Below are positions 15,881-23,945 of a stretch of 40,347 nt of DNA, piece after piece. The stretch comes from Oscillospiraceae bacterium. Its GTDB lineage: Bacteria; Bacillota; Clostridia; Oscillospirales; Oscillospiraceae. Every line of letters begins with the position of its first letter. Position 1 is the first letter of the stretch. Under the pieces are notes generated by a model. That model was not told where the DNA came from. It saw nothing but the letters and a program-made list of their open reading frames with translations, and did not search any database. A program made the translations under genes and the position numbers. The stretch is taken from contig WQSH01000012.1 of assembly GCA_009787995.1 (NCBI GenBank), positions 1 through 40,347 on the forward strand, in the 5' to 3' direction.

Positions 15881-17470
15881 TTAAAGTTCCCCCGTGAGGG
15901 CATCGGCAAGCTGCATCATGTACGCCAGCGCCCGGCCGTAGCTGTTTCCGTTTAACAGCAGCGGGTAGTCGAATGCGTACATGCCGCCTGCAACGTTCCC
16001 TACTGCATATAGGCCAGGGATGGGATTGCTATCTTCGCCCAGCACGTTCAGACGCTCGTCAGTTAATGCTCCGCCGTAGATGTCGAGCAAAGTGGGCCCC
16101 CACTTGAGAGCGTAAAACGGAGGCTTGAGGACTGGAGTGAGCATTATGCTGCGTTTTCCAAAATCATTGTCTTCACCCTTCTCGCAGATCTCATTATAAC
16201 GCTTGACGGTAGCCTTTAGGTTCTCTGCCGGCACGCACATCTTTTCTGCGAGCTCATCAAGCGAATCTGCCATGAAACCATTTGGGGCTTTCGTAGAGTT
16301 GGGCATATCCGCCGGGTAATGATACCCCTGTATCGACCTGTCTACTGCCGAGACGAGCTTCTCCTTGTCAAACTTATCGCCATACATGGTGAGAAGTGAC
16401 ATCCCCTGGCCGCCAAGCAAATCCCAGCGGGAAGAAATCTCGTCAACATATTTGCTGTCAAAAATTGAAAAGGCGTGGTCGCCGCCGGGCTGCATCAGGC
16501 ACCGCAATGCCTTTGCCTGCATCCACGTATCCTCGTTCATAAACCTCTTGCCCAGTTTATTGACATGCAGGAAAAAAAACTGAAGGCCGCTGTAGCGGAG
16601 CAAGTGCAGAGTCGTGGCCCATTCGGGATTATCCAGCACTCCGCCCGCCCAATACGCCATTTTATGGCCGTCGCCGGTGTTGCCGCGCCTTGGGAATTGA
16701 TTTTCGGCCCGCAGGCCCGTGGGGGTGAAGGCTTCCAGCATCTCACGGTTTTCGCTGCAGTCTCCCGTAGCGAGGACAACGGCTTTATTGCCCTTGTAGC
16801 GCATATACGAGCCATCGGCATTTTTTGCTATGCAGGACACTATGCGCCCCTGCCCATCCTTCTCGAGCACCTCGCCGGCGACGCCGCGGAACAACTTTCC
16901 GCCGTTTTTCAACAACTCCTGCTCAAAAATCTCGCTGGTGAGCATCCCGCCAAAGAGGTTCTTGTACTTGCCCCCCTGTTTTGCGGTGATATGGTGCGTT
17001 CCAAGATATTCGTTGAACATCGGTCCCTTGTAGCCGACATAGATATCGGCCTCGACATCGGCCCCTGCAAGCTCCATCATCCACTCAAAACCCTCGGCGC
17101 TCCGATTGATGAAAATCCATAGCAGTTTTTCTTCAACACGGCTCCCGCTGACTTTCAGCCAATCTGCTGCAAGCTGCGCCTTGTCGATGTGAATGCCTTT
17201 GTCTGCCATCGTCTTGGTGTTGATTGCCGCAATCTGCGCCCCGATTGCGACGAGGCTTTTGTTTTTGTCAATCACGATGCAGGACAGCCCCTTTGCCGAG
17301 CACCTGGCGGCGGCGGCCAACCCGCTGATTCCGCCGCCTACAACGACGACATCAGCTTCAAGTGTTTCCTTTATGTGAGATTCAGGGATATTCTCAGGAG
17401 GGGTCTCCCAAGAGTAGCCCCTCTTGGGAGAATGGCTGCCATAGAACTTCATATTCAAGCTTGTATCCAT
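15881..17470 (-). CDS. Fumarate reductase/succinate dehydrogenase flavoprotein-like FAD-binding oxidoreductase
   Basis: I choose the ATG at 17470 (MDTSLNMKFYGSH) with GGGAGG 8 nt upstream. The track ORF runs back into the OYE4 gene and begins with non-coding-like sequence. The 529 residues carry an N-terminal FAD motif VVVVGGGISGLAAA (about 40-53), VLATGDCSENREML, the family signature GKRFMNEDTW and a C-terminal GLYAVGNVAGG...LNGNSYGRALAYM. There is no signal peptide, haem domain or flavin-attachment motif, so it is a soluble cytoplasmic enzyme. Relatives reduce C=C bonds in fumarate-like, urocanate, cinnamate-type or ketosteroid substrates. It follows OYE4 by 14 nt, so the two are translated from one mRNA and plausibly act on the same compound. 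The exact substrate is unknown. Confidence 0.82.
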   Translation of the reverse strand: MDTSLNMKFYGSHSPKRGYSWETPPENIPESHIKETLEADVVVVGGGISGLAAAARCSAKGLSCIVIDKNKSLVAIGAQIAAINTKTMADKGIHIDKAQLAADWLKVSGSRVEEKLLWIFINRSAEGFEWMMELAGADVEADIYVGYKGPMFNEYLGTHHITAKQGGKYKNLFGGMLTSEIFEQELLKNGGKLFRGVAGEVLEKDGQGRIVSCIAKNADGSYMRYKGNKAVVLATGDCSENREMLEAFTPTGLRAENQFPRRGNTGDGHKMAYWAGGVLDNPEWATTLHLLRYSGLQFFFLHVNKLGKRFMNEDTWMQAKALRCLMQPGGDHAFSIFDSKYVDEISSRWDLLGGQGMSLLTMYGDKFDKEKLVSAVDRSIQGYHYPADMPNSTKAPNGFMADSLDELAEKMCVPAENLKATVKRYNEICEKGEDNDFGKRSIMLTPVLKPPFYALKWGPTLLDIYGGALTDERLNVLGEDSNPIPGLYAVGNVAGGMYAFDYPLLLNGNSYGRALAYMMQLADALTGEL

Positions 17471-17484
17471 GTCGCTATCCTCCC

Positions 17485-19476
17485 TTAGATATACAGAGCA
17501 GCCTGGAAAGCCCCGTTTACTGCTTCGCAGATGCTTGCGACCTCGACGCAATCTCCGACAATCCTGACCTCGGTCGCCGGGACGCTCTGCCTCAAGGACT
17601 CCACTGCCTCGGAAAGGGGCCTCATGCCCGCTGCTACCAGTACCGTGTCGGCAGGGAACTCTACGGACTTGCCCGCGCTGTCCTGGCAAATGATTTTGTT
17701 ATCGAGAACCTCAGTAAGCTTTGTCTCATAGTGAATCTTGATGCCTTCTTCCTCCACCATCTTCATCAAGTCCCGCACGCCCGATGAAGAAGCGAACAAC
17801 TGCCCCATATTCGTTTGCTCATCGACAAGTTCGATTACAGTGACGGACTTGCCGGCTTTCTTGAAATCCAAAGCGGCTTCAATGCCGACAGCGCCGGCTC
17901 CGATAATCGCAATTTCGTCGCCTACGGGCGCTTTGCCAAGCTCTGCGTCGACAGCCCAGCTCACGTGCGGCTTGTTGATGCCGGGAACCTTCGGGAACAC
18001 AGGCTCTGCGCCGACTGCGATGATGAGGGCATCGTAGTTTTCCAAGTCCAGCATTTCCTTAGTTGCCTCGGTGTTCAGCAGAACCCTAGCATTGGTCTTG
18101 GCAGGTTGCCTGACCAGCCACTTGAGGTAGTCTTGTGCATCAATTTTAAATGGGGGTATTGCTGCCCCGACGACATTGCCGCCGAGCCTGCCCGATTTCT
18201 CATACAGCGTGACATCATGGCCGCGGTCGACGAGGGTGGTCAGCGCCGTGATGCCGGCAGGGCCGCCGCCGACAACGGCGACCTTTTTCTTGGTACGAGC
18301 AAGCGGAACCAGGCCGTCCGTCAACTCCCTGGACATAAAAGACATGGGGTTGACGGCGCAATAGATGGGTTTTGGAACAAATAAATGCCCGCAACAGTTG
18401 AGGCAACGCAGGCAAGGCCTGCGGTCCTCCGGCTTGCCGAGGGCGTATTTTCTGGGCATGTCAGGGTCGGCCATAAGCGGGCGGCACATGGCGACAAAAT
18501 CGGCCCAGCCATTGCTGATGATTTCCTCCGCCGCATCTATGCTCATTATGGAGCCTACGGTCGTTATCAAAGTATCCGGATGCGCCTCCTTGATTTTTTT
18601 GGCATAATGCACGTTGAACTCACGGGGCATTAAGTGCGTCTGTAGCCAATAGCTCATATACTTGCCGCCATCATAGAGCCGCATTCCCGCCGAAATATGG
18701 AAGATATCGACGTGCTTTTTGAGTATTCCGATGATTTTTATGGTATCGTCGATATGGACGCCCTCAGGTGCGATTTCGTCTGCGGAAATTCGCAGCTCGA
18801 TAACGAACTTCTCGCCGCACTGGGCGCGGATTGCCTCGCAGACCTCAATGGCGAAACGGCAGCGGTTTTCAAGGCTTCCGCCGTACTCGTCATTCCTCTT
18901 GTTGTAAAGCGGGCTAAAGAAATGCGAGATGAGGTTGCCGTGGCCGCCGTGGAGCAGGCCGACATTCATGCCCGCTTGCTTCATACGGCGCGCAGCCTGC
19001 GCATACTTGTCAATGATGATTTTGAGTGCTTCCTTAGGCCTCTCAACGGGGGGCAGAAGCTCCTTGTCGTCTGTGGCATGGCCCAGCTTGAACGAGCTGT
19101 CGCCGCCGGAGCCTGCAGTCCTGTCGAATACTATCGGTGCTTTTTCGCCGTTGTGGTTGATTTCCAGCGAGGCATTGCAGCCATATTTCTTGCCCATGTC
19201 GGCATACCAGGTTAGAGGGCGGATTACTGAGTCGTCGCCCAGGTCGAGCTGAAATGCTTCGTCACGATGCTCGGAAACGTCGATAGAGGAATTGCCGACA
19301 TAGAGCGTGGCCACGCCGCCGCGGGCAAACATTTCAAACCAGTTTACGAATTCCTTTGTTACCATGCAGTCCGGGCTTGCCAGGTTTGGGGATGGGGGAG
19401 CCAGCGTAATTCTGTTTTTGAACTCCACCCCCCTGATTTTTATTGGTGCGAATACATGCTTGTAATTAGACTTCAT
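17485..19476 (-). CDS. OYE-family FMN/4Fe-4S/FAD oxidoreductase, paralogue 4
   Basis: The second ATG (19476, MKSNYKHVF) is chosen because AAGGAG lies 8 nt upstream and it matches the start of paralogue 1 (MQSNFKHVF). The track ATG six bases earlier is only 2 nt from the ribosome site. The 663-residue protein repeats the domain order FMN barrel (VGLLHGGHGNLIS pair of His, YGGSLENR), 4Fe-4S cysteines (CLRCLNC...C, 2-2-11), FAD (VVGGGPAG) and NAD(P) (IIGAGAVG). Long blocks are identical or nearly so to paralogue 1, including NPMSFM. It differs by an altered loop after NHNGE (about residues 110-140), a likely substrate region. First gene of an operon with the fumarate-reductase-like flavoprotein. 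Function by family only. Confidence 0.85.
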   Translation of the reverse strand: MKSNYKHVFAPIKIRGVEFKNRITLAPPSPNLASPDCMVTKEFVNWFEMFARGGVATLYVGNSSIDVSEHRDEAFQLDLGDDSVIRPLTWYADMGKKYGCNASLEINHNGEKAPIVFDRTAGSGGDSSFKLGHATDDKELLPPVERPKEALKIIIDKYAQAARRMKQAGMNVGLLHGGHGNLISHFFSPLYNKRNDEYGGSLENRCRFAIEVCEAIRAQCGEKFVIELRISADEIAPEGVHIDDTIKIIGILKKHVDIFHISAGMRLYDGGKYMSYWLQTHLMPREFNVHYAKKIKEAHPDTLITTVGSIMSIDAAEEIISNGWADFVAMCRPLMADPDMPRKYALGKPEDRRPCLRCLNCCGHLFVPKPIYCAVNPMSFMSRELTDGLVPLARTKKKVAVVGGGPAGITALTTLVDRGHDVTLYEKSGRLGGNVVGAAIPPFKIDAQDYLKWLVRQPAKTNARVLLNTEATKEMLDLENYDALIIAVGAEPVFPKVPGINKPHVSWAVDAELGKAPVGDEIAIIGAGAVGIEAALDFKKAGKSVTVIELVDEQTNMGQLFASSSGVRDLMKMVEEEGIKIHYETKLTEVLDNKIICQDSAGKSVEFPADTVLVAAGMRPLSEAVESLRQSVPATEVRIVGDCVEVASICEAVNGAFQAALYI

Positions 19477-19548
19477 TTTCATATCTCCTTAAAGTAGTTA
19501 TTTCGTTTATTTTCAAGCCGAAGACAGATGAACGCCGTCCTGCCTTCG

Positions 19549-20874
19549 TTATGACTCCTCGTCTGGCTCTGGGTCCGGCTTTATCACAATGACCTCTGCT
19601 ATACGCTTTTCTTGCACGCTTTCGACCTTAAATGCCACGCCGTTGTGCGTCAGTTCGGGGGTTTCGCCCTCCGTGGGAATGTAACCCAGCTGGCCAACCA
19701 GAAATCCGCTCAGAGTGTCGTAATCCTCTATGGGCAGGGCTATCTCGAGATGGTCTTGGACAGTTTCCAAATTTGCCGTGCCAATGATTCGGTATGAGTG
19801 TCCACCGCTGTGAGTTATGTCAGGCAGCTCGTCGTCGTCATATTCGTCGTGGATGCTGCCGACGATTTTTTCCACCAAGTCCTCCATTGTCACAATGCCC
19901 ATCGTGCCCCCATGCTCGTCGATGACCACTGCCATGTAAGTATGCGCTTCCCGCATCTCCTGAAACAGTTCGCCCGCCCTTTTTGACAGGGGAGCGAAAT
20001 ATGCCTCGCGCAGCAAGGTCTTTAAGTCAAAGTTTGTCAAATCCGGGTTTGTCACCATATAATTCAGCACATCCTTTGAATTAAGGATGCCCCTTACGTT
20101 ATCCAGGCTCTCTTCGTAAACGGGAAGCCTGGTATAGTTTTCTACTGTCAGCACATCAATCACGGCCCTAAAATCCGATTCAATTGGCAAGGCCACGACA
20201 TCGATGCGATGTCTGCAAATGTCACCGGCGGTCAAAGTGTCGAATTCAAAGATGTTTTCAATCATGCCATGCTCGCTCTCGGCTATGTGGCCGTGGTCGC
20301 TGCTGGACTCCACCATCAGGCGGATTTCCTCTTTTGTTATATTATCATCCGGCGAATCGTCCTTGATGCCAATCAGCTTGAGCACCACCTTTGCTGAGGC
20401 AGAGAGAGCTTTGACAAAAGGGAATGCAATGATGGACAACACGTTCAATACAAGAAGAGCTCGTAGAGCATAGGGTATGGCATAGCGCATGGCAATCCGC
20501 TTGGGCACAAGTTCCCCAAAAATGAGCGAAAAATATGTGAGCAGAGCTGTTATCAGTATGAATACCAGCGGCTCCAGCACATGTTCAGAAATAGGGAAAC
20601 CGGCCCGAAGCGCCCAGTTGAGCAGCGGGTCGGTAAATGAACTTGCAGCAAATGCGCCTGAAAAAAATGCTATGAATGTTATGTATAGCTGCGTTGTTGC
20701 AAAAAATTTATGTGGCTCGTCGACCGTGGACAATAGCTTCATTGCCTTCTTATCGCCGGCTTCGACTAGCATTTTGACCTTGTTCCTGTTCGATGAGCTC
20801 ACAGCGATTTCCAAAGAGGAAAGGAAGCCGCTCACAAAAATCAATATGACTAATATGACAATACTCAGTAACAA
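19549..20874 (-). CDS. CNNM/CorC-HlyC-type membrane protein (DUF21, CBS pair, transporter-associated domain)
   Basis: The track GTG at 20883 directly abuts AAGGAG; the TTG at 20874 stands 7 nt after it and is the likelier start (441 residues). Domains in order: DUF21 with about four membrane helices (about 1-180, including the conserved SSLEIAVSSSNR and FGELVPKRIA), a CBS pair (about 195-330, with RLPVYEESLDNVRGILNSKD and VVIDEHGGTMGIVTMEDLVEKIVG), and a C-terminal CorC_HlyC domain (about 345-435). The family is linked to magnesium/cobalt efflux and is often mis-named hemolysin. It is downstream of the PilT-like gene (57-nt gap) but probably unrelated to pili. The adjacent OYE4 promoter region holds no clear terminator. 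Confidence 0.9.
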   Translation of the reverse strand: MLLSIVILVILIFVSGFLSSLEIAVSSSNRNKVKMLVEAGDKKAMKLLSTVDEPHKFFATTQLYITFIAFFSGAFAASSFTDPLLNWALRAGFPISEHVLEPLVFILITALLTYFSLIFGELVPKRIAMRYAIPYALRALLVLNVLSIIAFPFVKALSASAKVVLKLIGIKDDSPDDNITKEEIRLMVESSSDHGHIAESEHGMIENIFEFDTLTAGDICRHRIDVVALPIESDFRAVIDVLTVENYTRLPVYEESLDNVRGILNSKDVLNYMVTNPDLTNFDLKTLLREAYFAPLSKRAGELFQEMREAHTYMAVVIDEHGGTMGIVTMEDLVEKIVGSIHDEYDDDELPDITHSGGHSYRIIGTANLETVQDHLEIALPIEDYDTLSGFLVGQLGYIPTEGETPELTHNGVAFKVESVQEKRIAEVIVIKPDPEPDEES

Positions 20875-20931
20875 AAAGTTCACTCCTTGTGTAAATCCGG
20901 TGGCAGTTGCTTTGAAAACAGATTCTGAATA

Positions 20932-21996
20932 CTAAGCACTTCCAATCTGCTTGGCTAGTTGGTCGGGGTTTGAAGCATTATGCAGCGCAGTTTGCTTGGA
21001 TATGCCTCCATTTTTGTATAGCTTTAAAATATATGCATCCATGCCAATCATGCCTTCTTGGGAGGATGTTTGGATGACGTTGTCTATTTGATGTGTCTTG
21101 GATTCGCGTATGATGTTGCTTATTGCGTTGTTGACCCGCATAATCTCAAAAGCGGGGATGGACTCCCCGCTGAGGTTGGGGAGCAGTTTTTGTGAGACTA
21201 CCATGCGGAGCACCATCGAGAGCTGGATGCGCACTTGCTGTTGCTGCGCAGGGGGGAAGATGTCGATAATCCTGTCTATTGTGCTTGCCGCGCCTACTGT
21301 GTGGAGCGTGGAGATAACGAGGTGCCCCGTCTCGGCTGCTGTGATTGCTGTCTTTATCGTTTCATGGTCGCGCATCTCGCCAAGCAGGATGATGTCCGGG
21401 ACTTGGCGCATACAGGCTCTCAGCGCAACCGCATACGAACTCGTGTCCGTCGAGATTTCGCGCTGGCTGATGAGGCTCAGGTTATCCTTGTGCAAAAATT
21501 CTATAGGGTCTTCAAGCGTTATTATGTGGCAGTTCCGGCTATTGTTTATGGCGTCTATAATACAGGCAAGCGTGGTCGACTTGCCGCCCCCCGCAGGGCC
21601 AGTGACCAGCACCAGCCCATTTGTTTCGGCGGCTATCTGCATAACCCCTTCCGGGATTAGGAGGTCTTTGTAGTCAGGGATGTTGAACATCACCACCCGG
21701 ATAATCGCAGCCATTGTGCTGCGCTGACGAAACGCATTGACTCTAAACCTGGCAAGGCCGGGCACGGTCACTGGAAAATCATCGTCGCCGTTTTCAAGGA
21801 ATTTGCTCATAGGCCGTTTTCCCAGCTCATATAGCCCGGTTATGAGGGCTTCGGCCTCAGGCGGCTGCAGCACCTGGGAGCCTTTGGTGGCAATGATGCC
21901 GTTTTTCTTGTAGGAAATGCCGCGGCCTGCACCAATGAATATATCCGAAGCGCCTTCATCCACAGCCTGCCTCAACCAGTCAATAACCAACAGCAA
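20932..21996 (-). CDS. PilT-like type IV pilus ATPase
   Basis: The start is placed at the TTG at 21996 (VIDWLRQAVDEGASDIFIG), which follows AGAAAGG by 6 nt. The track's first ~20 codons contain a promoter instead. At 354 residues it matches PilT retraction ATPases. Features: N-terminal PAS-like domain, Walker A GPAGGGKST (about 133-141; most relatives have GPTGSGKST), Asp box ITLEDPIE, Walker B DIILLGEMRD, His box GHLVISTLHT and the C-terminal SQKLLP...EIM region. PilT hexamers power pilus retraction at the inner face of the membrane. It is the only ATPase in the locus; no PilB-type extension ATPase is present. It has its own promoter, so expression can be uncoupled from the upstream pilin operon. 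Confidence 0.85.
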   Translation of the reverse strand: MLLVIDWLRQAVDEGASDIFIGAGRGISYKKNGIIATKGSQVLQPPEAEALITGLYELGKRPMSKFLENGDDDFPVTVPGLARFRVNAFRQRSTMAAIIRVVMFNIPDYKDLLIPEGVMQIAAETNGLVLVTGPAGGGKSTTLACIIDAINNSRNCHIITLEDPIEFLHKDNLSLISQREISTDTSSYAVALRACMRQVPDIILLGEMRDHETIKTAITAAETGHLVISTLHTVGAASTIDRIIDIFPPAQQQQVRIQLSMVLRMVVSQKLLPNLSGESIPAFEIMRVNNAISNIIRESKTHQIDNVIQTSSQEGMIGMDAYILKLYKNGGISKQTALHNASNPDQLAKQIGSA

Positions 21997-21997
21997 A

Positions 21998-22246
21998 TCA
22001 AACCTTTCTGAAAACGTCCCCTGAACACTTACAATTATAGTCAATTGACCCATTGTTTGCAAGGTTTATTTCTGCCCATGAAAATCCGTGGTATATCAAC
22101 GGACGCAGAGAGGGCGATTCCTTGTGCACAATTTCGTTCTTTATACCGACAGATGTAAGATATTGCGAATAATTTTCTGCGAAAACGGTTTTTTCCGAAG
22201 TGTCTACCCCATTGACACCGATTATGCGCTTCCCCTTGAAAGAAAC
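21998..22246 (-). pseudogene. Decayed fragment of a P-loop (uridine kinase-like) kinase
   Basis: Not in the ORF track because no ATG, GTG or TTG opens it at useful length. Minus-strand translation ending at the TGA directly before the PilT start reads FKGKRIIGVNGVDTSEKT, then AENYSQYLTSVGIKNEIVH. This resembles the N-terminus of uridine kinase-type enzymes (IIGVNG(V/I)DTSGKT...), but the invariant Walker glycine is Glu, there is no start codon, and after NEIVH the expected acidic IDDFH block is lost, as after a frameshift. Base use looks coding. The frame is open upstream for some 30 more codons, into the 3' end of the Cys-rich gene. I judge it a remnant; a short functional peptide with an unusual start cannot be excluded. 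Confidence 0.45.
22034..22062 (-). promoter_or_regulatory. Promoter of the pilT-like gene
   Basis: TTGCAA (22057-22062), exact 17-bp spacer, consensus TATAAT (22034-22039), about 30 nt of leader, then AGAAAGG and the TTG start. It lies inside the kinase remnant. Confidence 0.6.
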
Positions 22247-22263
22247 GACTCTGGGGTGGCTAA

Positions 22264-22584
22264 TCAGGGAGAAGGCGGCCCTGTGTTGGGGGCTCGCTGC
22301 CTTTGCGGCATTTTTCGGGCGATATCGTCAAGGCGGCTTGTTATGTATCCATAGTTGTTGCGCTCATGGGGGACTGTGCAGTGATTGCAGTCCTTAACAC
22401 CGTTTTGCAGATATTTATGCGCACCGCCGCACTCGCTGCCGAGCATGTAAAGCGGGCAATAGCAGAACAGGCAGTTGAAGTTGTCCTCGTCACCACCCAC
22501 GTGGCATGGGAACGCCTCGCATTTTTTGTGGGAGAAAAATGCGTATTCCTTGCCCCTCCAAAGTTCTTCGTCAGTACGGCTCAT
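22264..22584 (-). CDS. Cysteine-rich small-domain protein (PF04071-like)
   Basis: 106 residues starting MSRTDEELWRGKEYAFFSHKKC. The core CEAFPCH...NFNCLFCYCPLYMLGSECGG...GVKDCNHCTVPH matches the cysteine-rich small domain of anaerobes, a probable zinc or iron-sulfur binding fold of about 75 residues. Its role is not established; in other genomes the domain is often found alone or near cofactor-related genes. The C-terminal tail (QRQRAPNTGPPSP) is low complexity. GAGGGGG precedes the ATG. The gene lies in line with the pilin operon but behind a candidate terminator, so co-function with the pilus is not implied. Confidence 0.8.
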   Translation of the reverse strand: MSRTDEELWRGKEYAFFSHKKCEAFPCHVGGDEDNFNCLFCYCPLYMLGSECGGAHKYLQNGVKDCNHCTVPHERNNYGYITSRLDDIARKMPQRQRAPNTGPPSP

Positions 22585-22610
22585 ATGTCAGGCCCCCTCG
22601 CTTTCAAATC

Positions 22611-22649
22611 AAAAAATAATAGAGCCCGCACCTGGTAGAATAGGCGAGC
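22611..22649 (-). terminator. Candidate terminator after the pilin-like genes
   Basis: On the minus strand GCTCGC and GCGGGC (one G-U pair) flank a 14-nt loop and are followed by TCTATTATTTTTT. It lies 45-80 nt after the last pilin-like stop. Confidence 0.4.
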
Positions 22650-22693
22650 GAACGACAAAGTGCCCGTCTGCAGACCTATGATTGATAGGGATA

Positions 22694-23026
22694 TCATCGA
22701 TTTAGCTCCAGTACCGCAATGTCGGGAAAAATGTTTGATGCGAAAATCCGGTAATGCACCACAAACCTTGACCAATCGATATGTATCCCATAGTGCTTTT
22801 CAATATGCTGTATGCTCTCGGGGTATCTGCCCTCGATTGCATAAGCGACAACTACGGCGCAGCGGATGCTGTCCTCAAGGACTCTACGGGCCTCGGCTCT
22901 GCTTGCTTGCTCGGTTTGGTGCAGCCCAAATGCAATCATCAGCATCACTGCGGCTGTGAAGAGAATGGGGACTATGACTGCGCGAATCACATCCAAGGCG
23001 TTTTTTTTGTAAATGCTTTTTTTCAT
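22694..23026 (-). CDS. Small pilin-like single-pass membrane protein (third of the set)
   Basis: The ATG at 23026 (MKKSIYKKNALDVIRAV) follows GGGGTGA. The longer ORF overlaps the gene before it. The 110-residue product has a basic N-terminus, one transmembrane helix (about 15-32, VPILFTAAVMLMIAFG) and an outer domain with EGRYPESIQHIEKHYGI, a pattern reminiscent of pilin-like and pseudopilin globular parts. No prepilin-peptidase glutamate at +5 is seen. I do not recognise a named family. Its place in a chain of closely spaced genes with a PilC homologue suggests a minor pilin or an assembly-complex subunit. Confidence 0.6.
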   Translation of the reverse strand: MKKSIYKKNALDVIRAVIVPILFTAAVMLMIAFGLHQTEQASRAEARRVLEDSIRCAVVVAYAIEGRYPESIQHIEKHYGIHIDWSRFVVHYRIFASNIFPDIAVLELNR

Positions 23027-23052
23027 AAATTCACCCCATTGCTGCGATGGTA

Positions 23053-23481
23053 CTACCCAGGCGGGCCTTGCCATACGTTTAAGCGGGCATCATATTCCCA
23101 CAGGCTCGAATTGTACAGCCGCCAGCTTAGTATGTCATATGAATCCTCACGGACAGCCAAACGCACGAAAATCGCCAACATATAGGATATGGGCGAAGAA
23201 AAAAACACAATGTACGCATCCATGTGTGAGTCCCACTGCGTATGAATTTCTATGCCCTGAACGCTGTCCGGTATTGTGCCGCTGCCTAGTATTTCTGCCA
23301 CAATGCGCTCAGCAAGCGCATCTGCCTCAAAATACCCAACAACAAGCCGGGCTTCGTTAGCTACCAGGGTTTTGTCGTTTGAGGCGACCACGAAGGTAAT
23401 TAAGGAAAATACGGATAGACATAGCACGGCAAACACCAGCACGATAGACGAGCTGCCTACGCCAATTCCTCCTCTAGTCAT
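23053..23481 (-). CDS. Pilin-like single-pass membrane protein (second of the set)
   Basis: The ATG at 23481 (MTRGGIGVGSSSIVLV) is 6 nt after GGGGGGAT. The upstream 62 codons of the track ORF overlap the preceding gene in another frame. It has 142 residues with an N-terminal hydrophobic helix (about 12-31) directly after a Gly/Ser-rich start, then an alpha-helical stretch (LVVGYFEADALAERIVAEI) and a beta-rich tail. This layout resembles type IV pilin-like subunits without a canonical cleavage site. Part of the run PilC, DUF4860-like, prepilin, this gene, 22694 gene. No named family recognised; membrane location is likely. Confidence 0.6.
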   Translation of the reverse strand: MTRGGIGVGSSSIVLVFAVLCLSVFSLITFVVASNDKTLVANEARLVVGYFEADALAERIVAEILGSGTIPDSVQGIEIHTQWDSHMDAYIVFFSSPISYMLAIFVRLAVREDSYDILSWRLYNSSLWEYDARLNVWQGPPG

Positions 23482-23501
23482 GCTTATCCCCCCAGAAAAA
23501 A

Positions 23502-23945
23502 TTAATTGCCAGCTTGTAGCCTCACCGCTACGGGGAAAGTCACTAGGTTGCCTCCGCCTGTCCTTGATACTGTCAGCTCGCTTGTTAGCAGGCCGGTGTG
23601 CTTTGGTGGATTGTCTCGCACTAAGCGCAGTATGTACTGCGCCTCGCTTTCGTCCGAAACTCGCCAATTGCTGTCAAAGAACACGATGATCGCATCGGCG
23701 CCGTCCACTGTTTCTGCCCATCCTCCGGATATATCCGCTGCGCTCAGAAAATCTCCAGAAACTGCTTTGAAGCTCTCGGCCACGCTCTCAGCAGCCAGCA
23801 GCGCATTGCTTATATCCCTTGAGTCCCTCGCCATGAAGTATGCATTTGCAAATATACTGATGCATACAGCCGCACATATTGCAAATATGGCGATAACTAT
23901 AAGCTGCTCTATCAGAAACAGGGTAGCTTTAGAATGGTGTCTCAC
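23502..23945 (-). CDS. Prepilin-like protein with non-canonical leader
   Basis: GTG start whose bases overlap the stop of the preceding gene (GTGA), with AAGGAGG 10 nt upstream. The 147 residues begin RHHSKATLFLIEQLIVIAIFA, the amphipathic-hydrophobic N-helix of type IV prepilins with the conserved Glu at +5. Cleavage would fall between Thr8 and Leu9, so the residue before the cut is Thr rather than the usual Gly or Ala. The outer domain (about 35-147) ends TGGGNLVTFPVAVRLQ. It is the best prepilin candidate in the locus, possibly a minor pilin. It would need a prepilin peptidase, which is not encoded here. Confidence 0.65.
   Translation of the reverse strand: MRHHSKATLFLIEQLIVIAIFAICAAVCISIFANAYFMARDSRDISNALLAAESVAESFKAVSGDFLSAADISGGWAETVDGADAIIVFFDSNWRVSDESEAQYILRLVRDNPPKHTGLLTSELTVSRTGGGNLVTFPVAVRLQAGN

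Noticed and set aside
22088-22354. Plus-strand 88-aa ORF and overlapping ORFs
   Set aside because: Composition is atypical, no ribosome site, and the minus strand contains the Cys-rich gene and kinase remnant.
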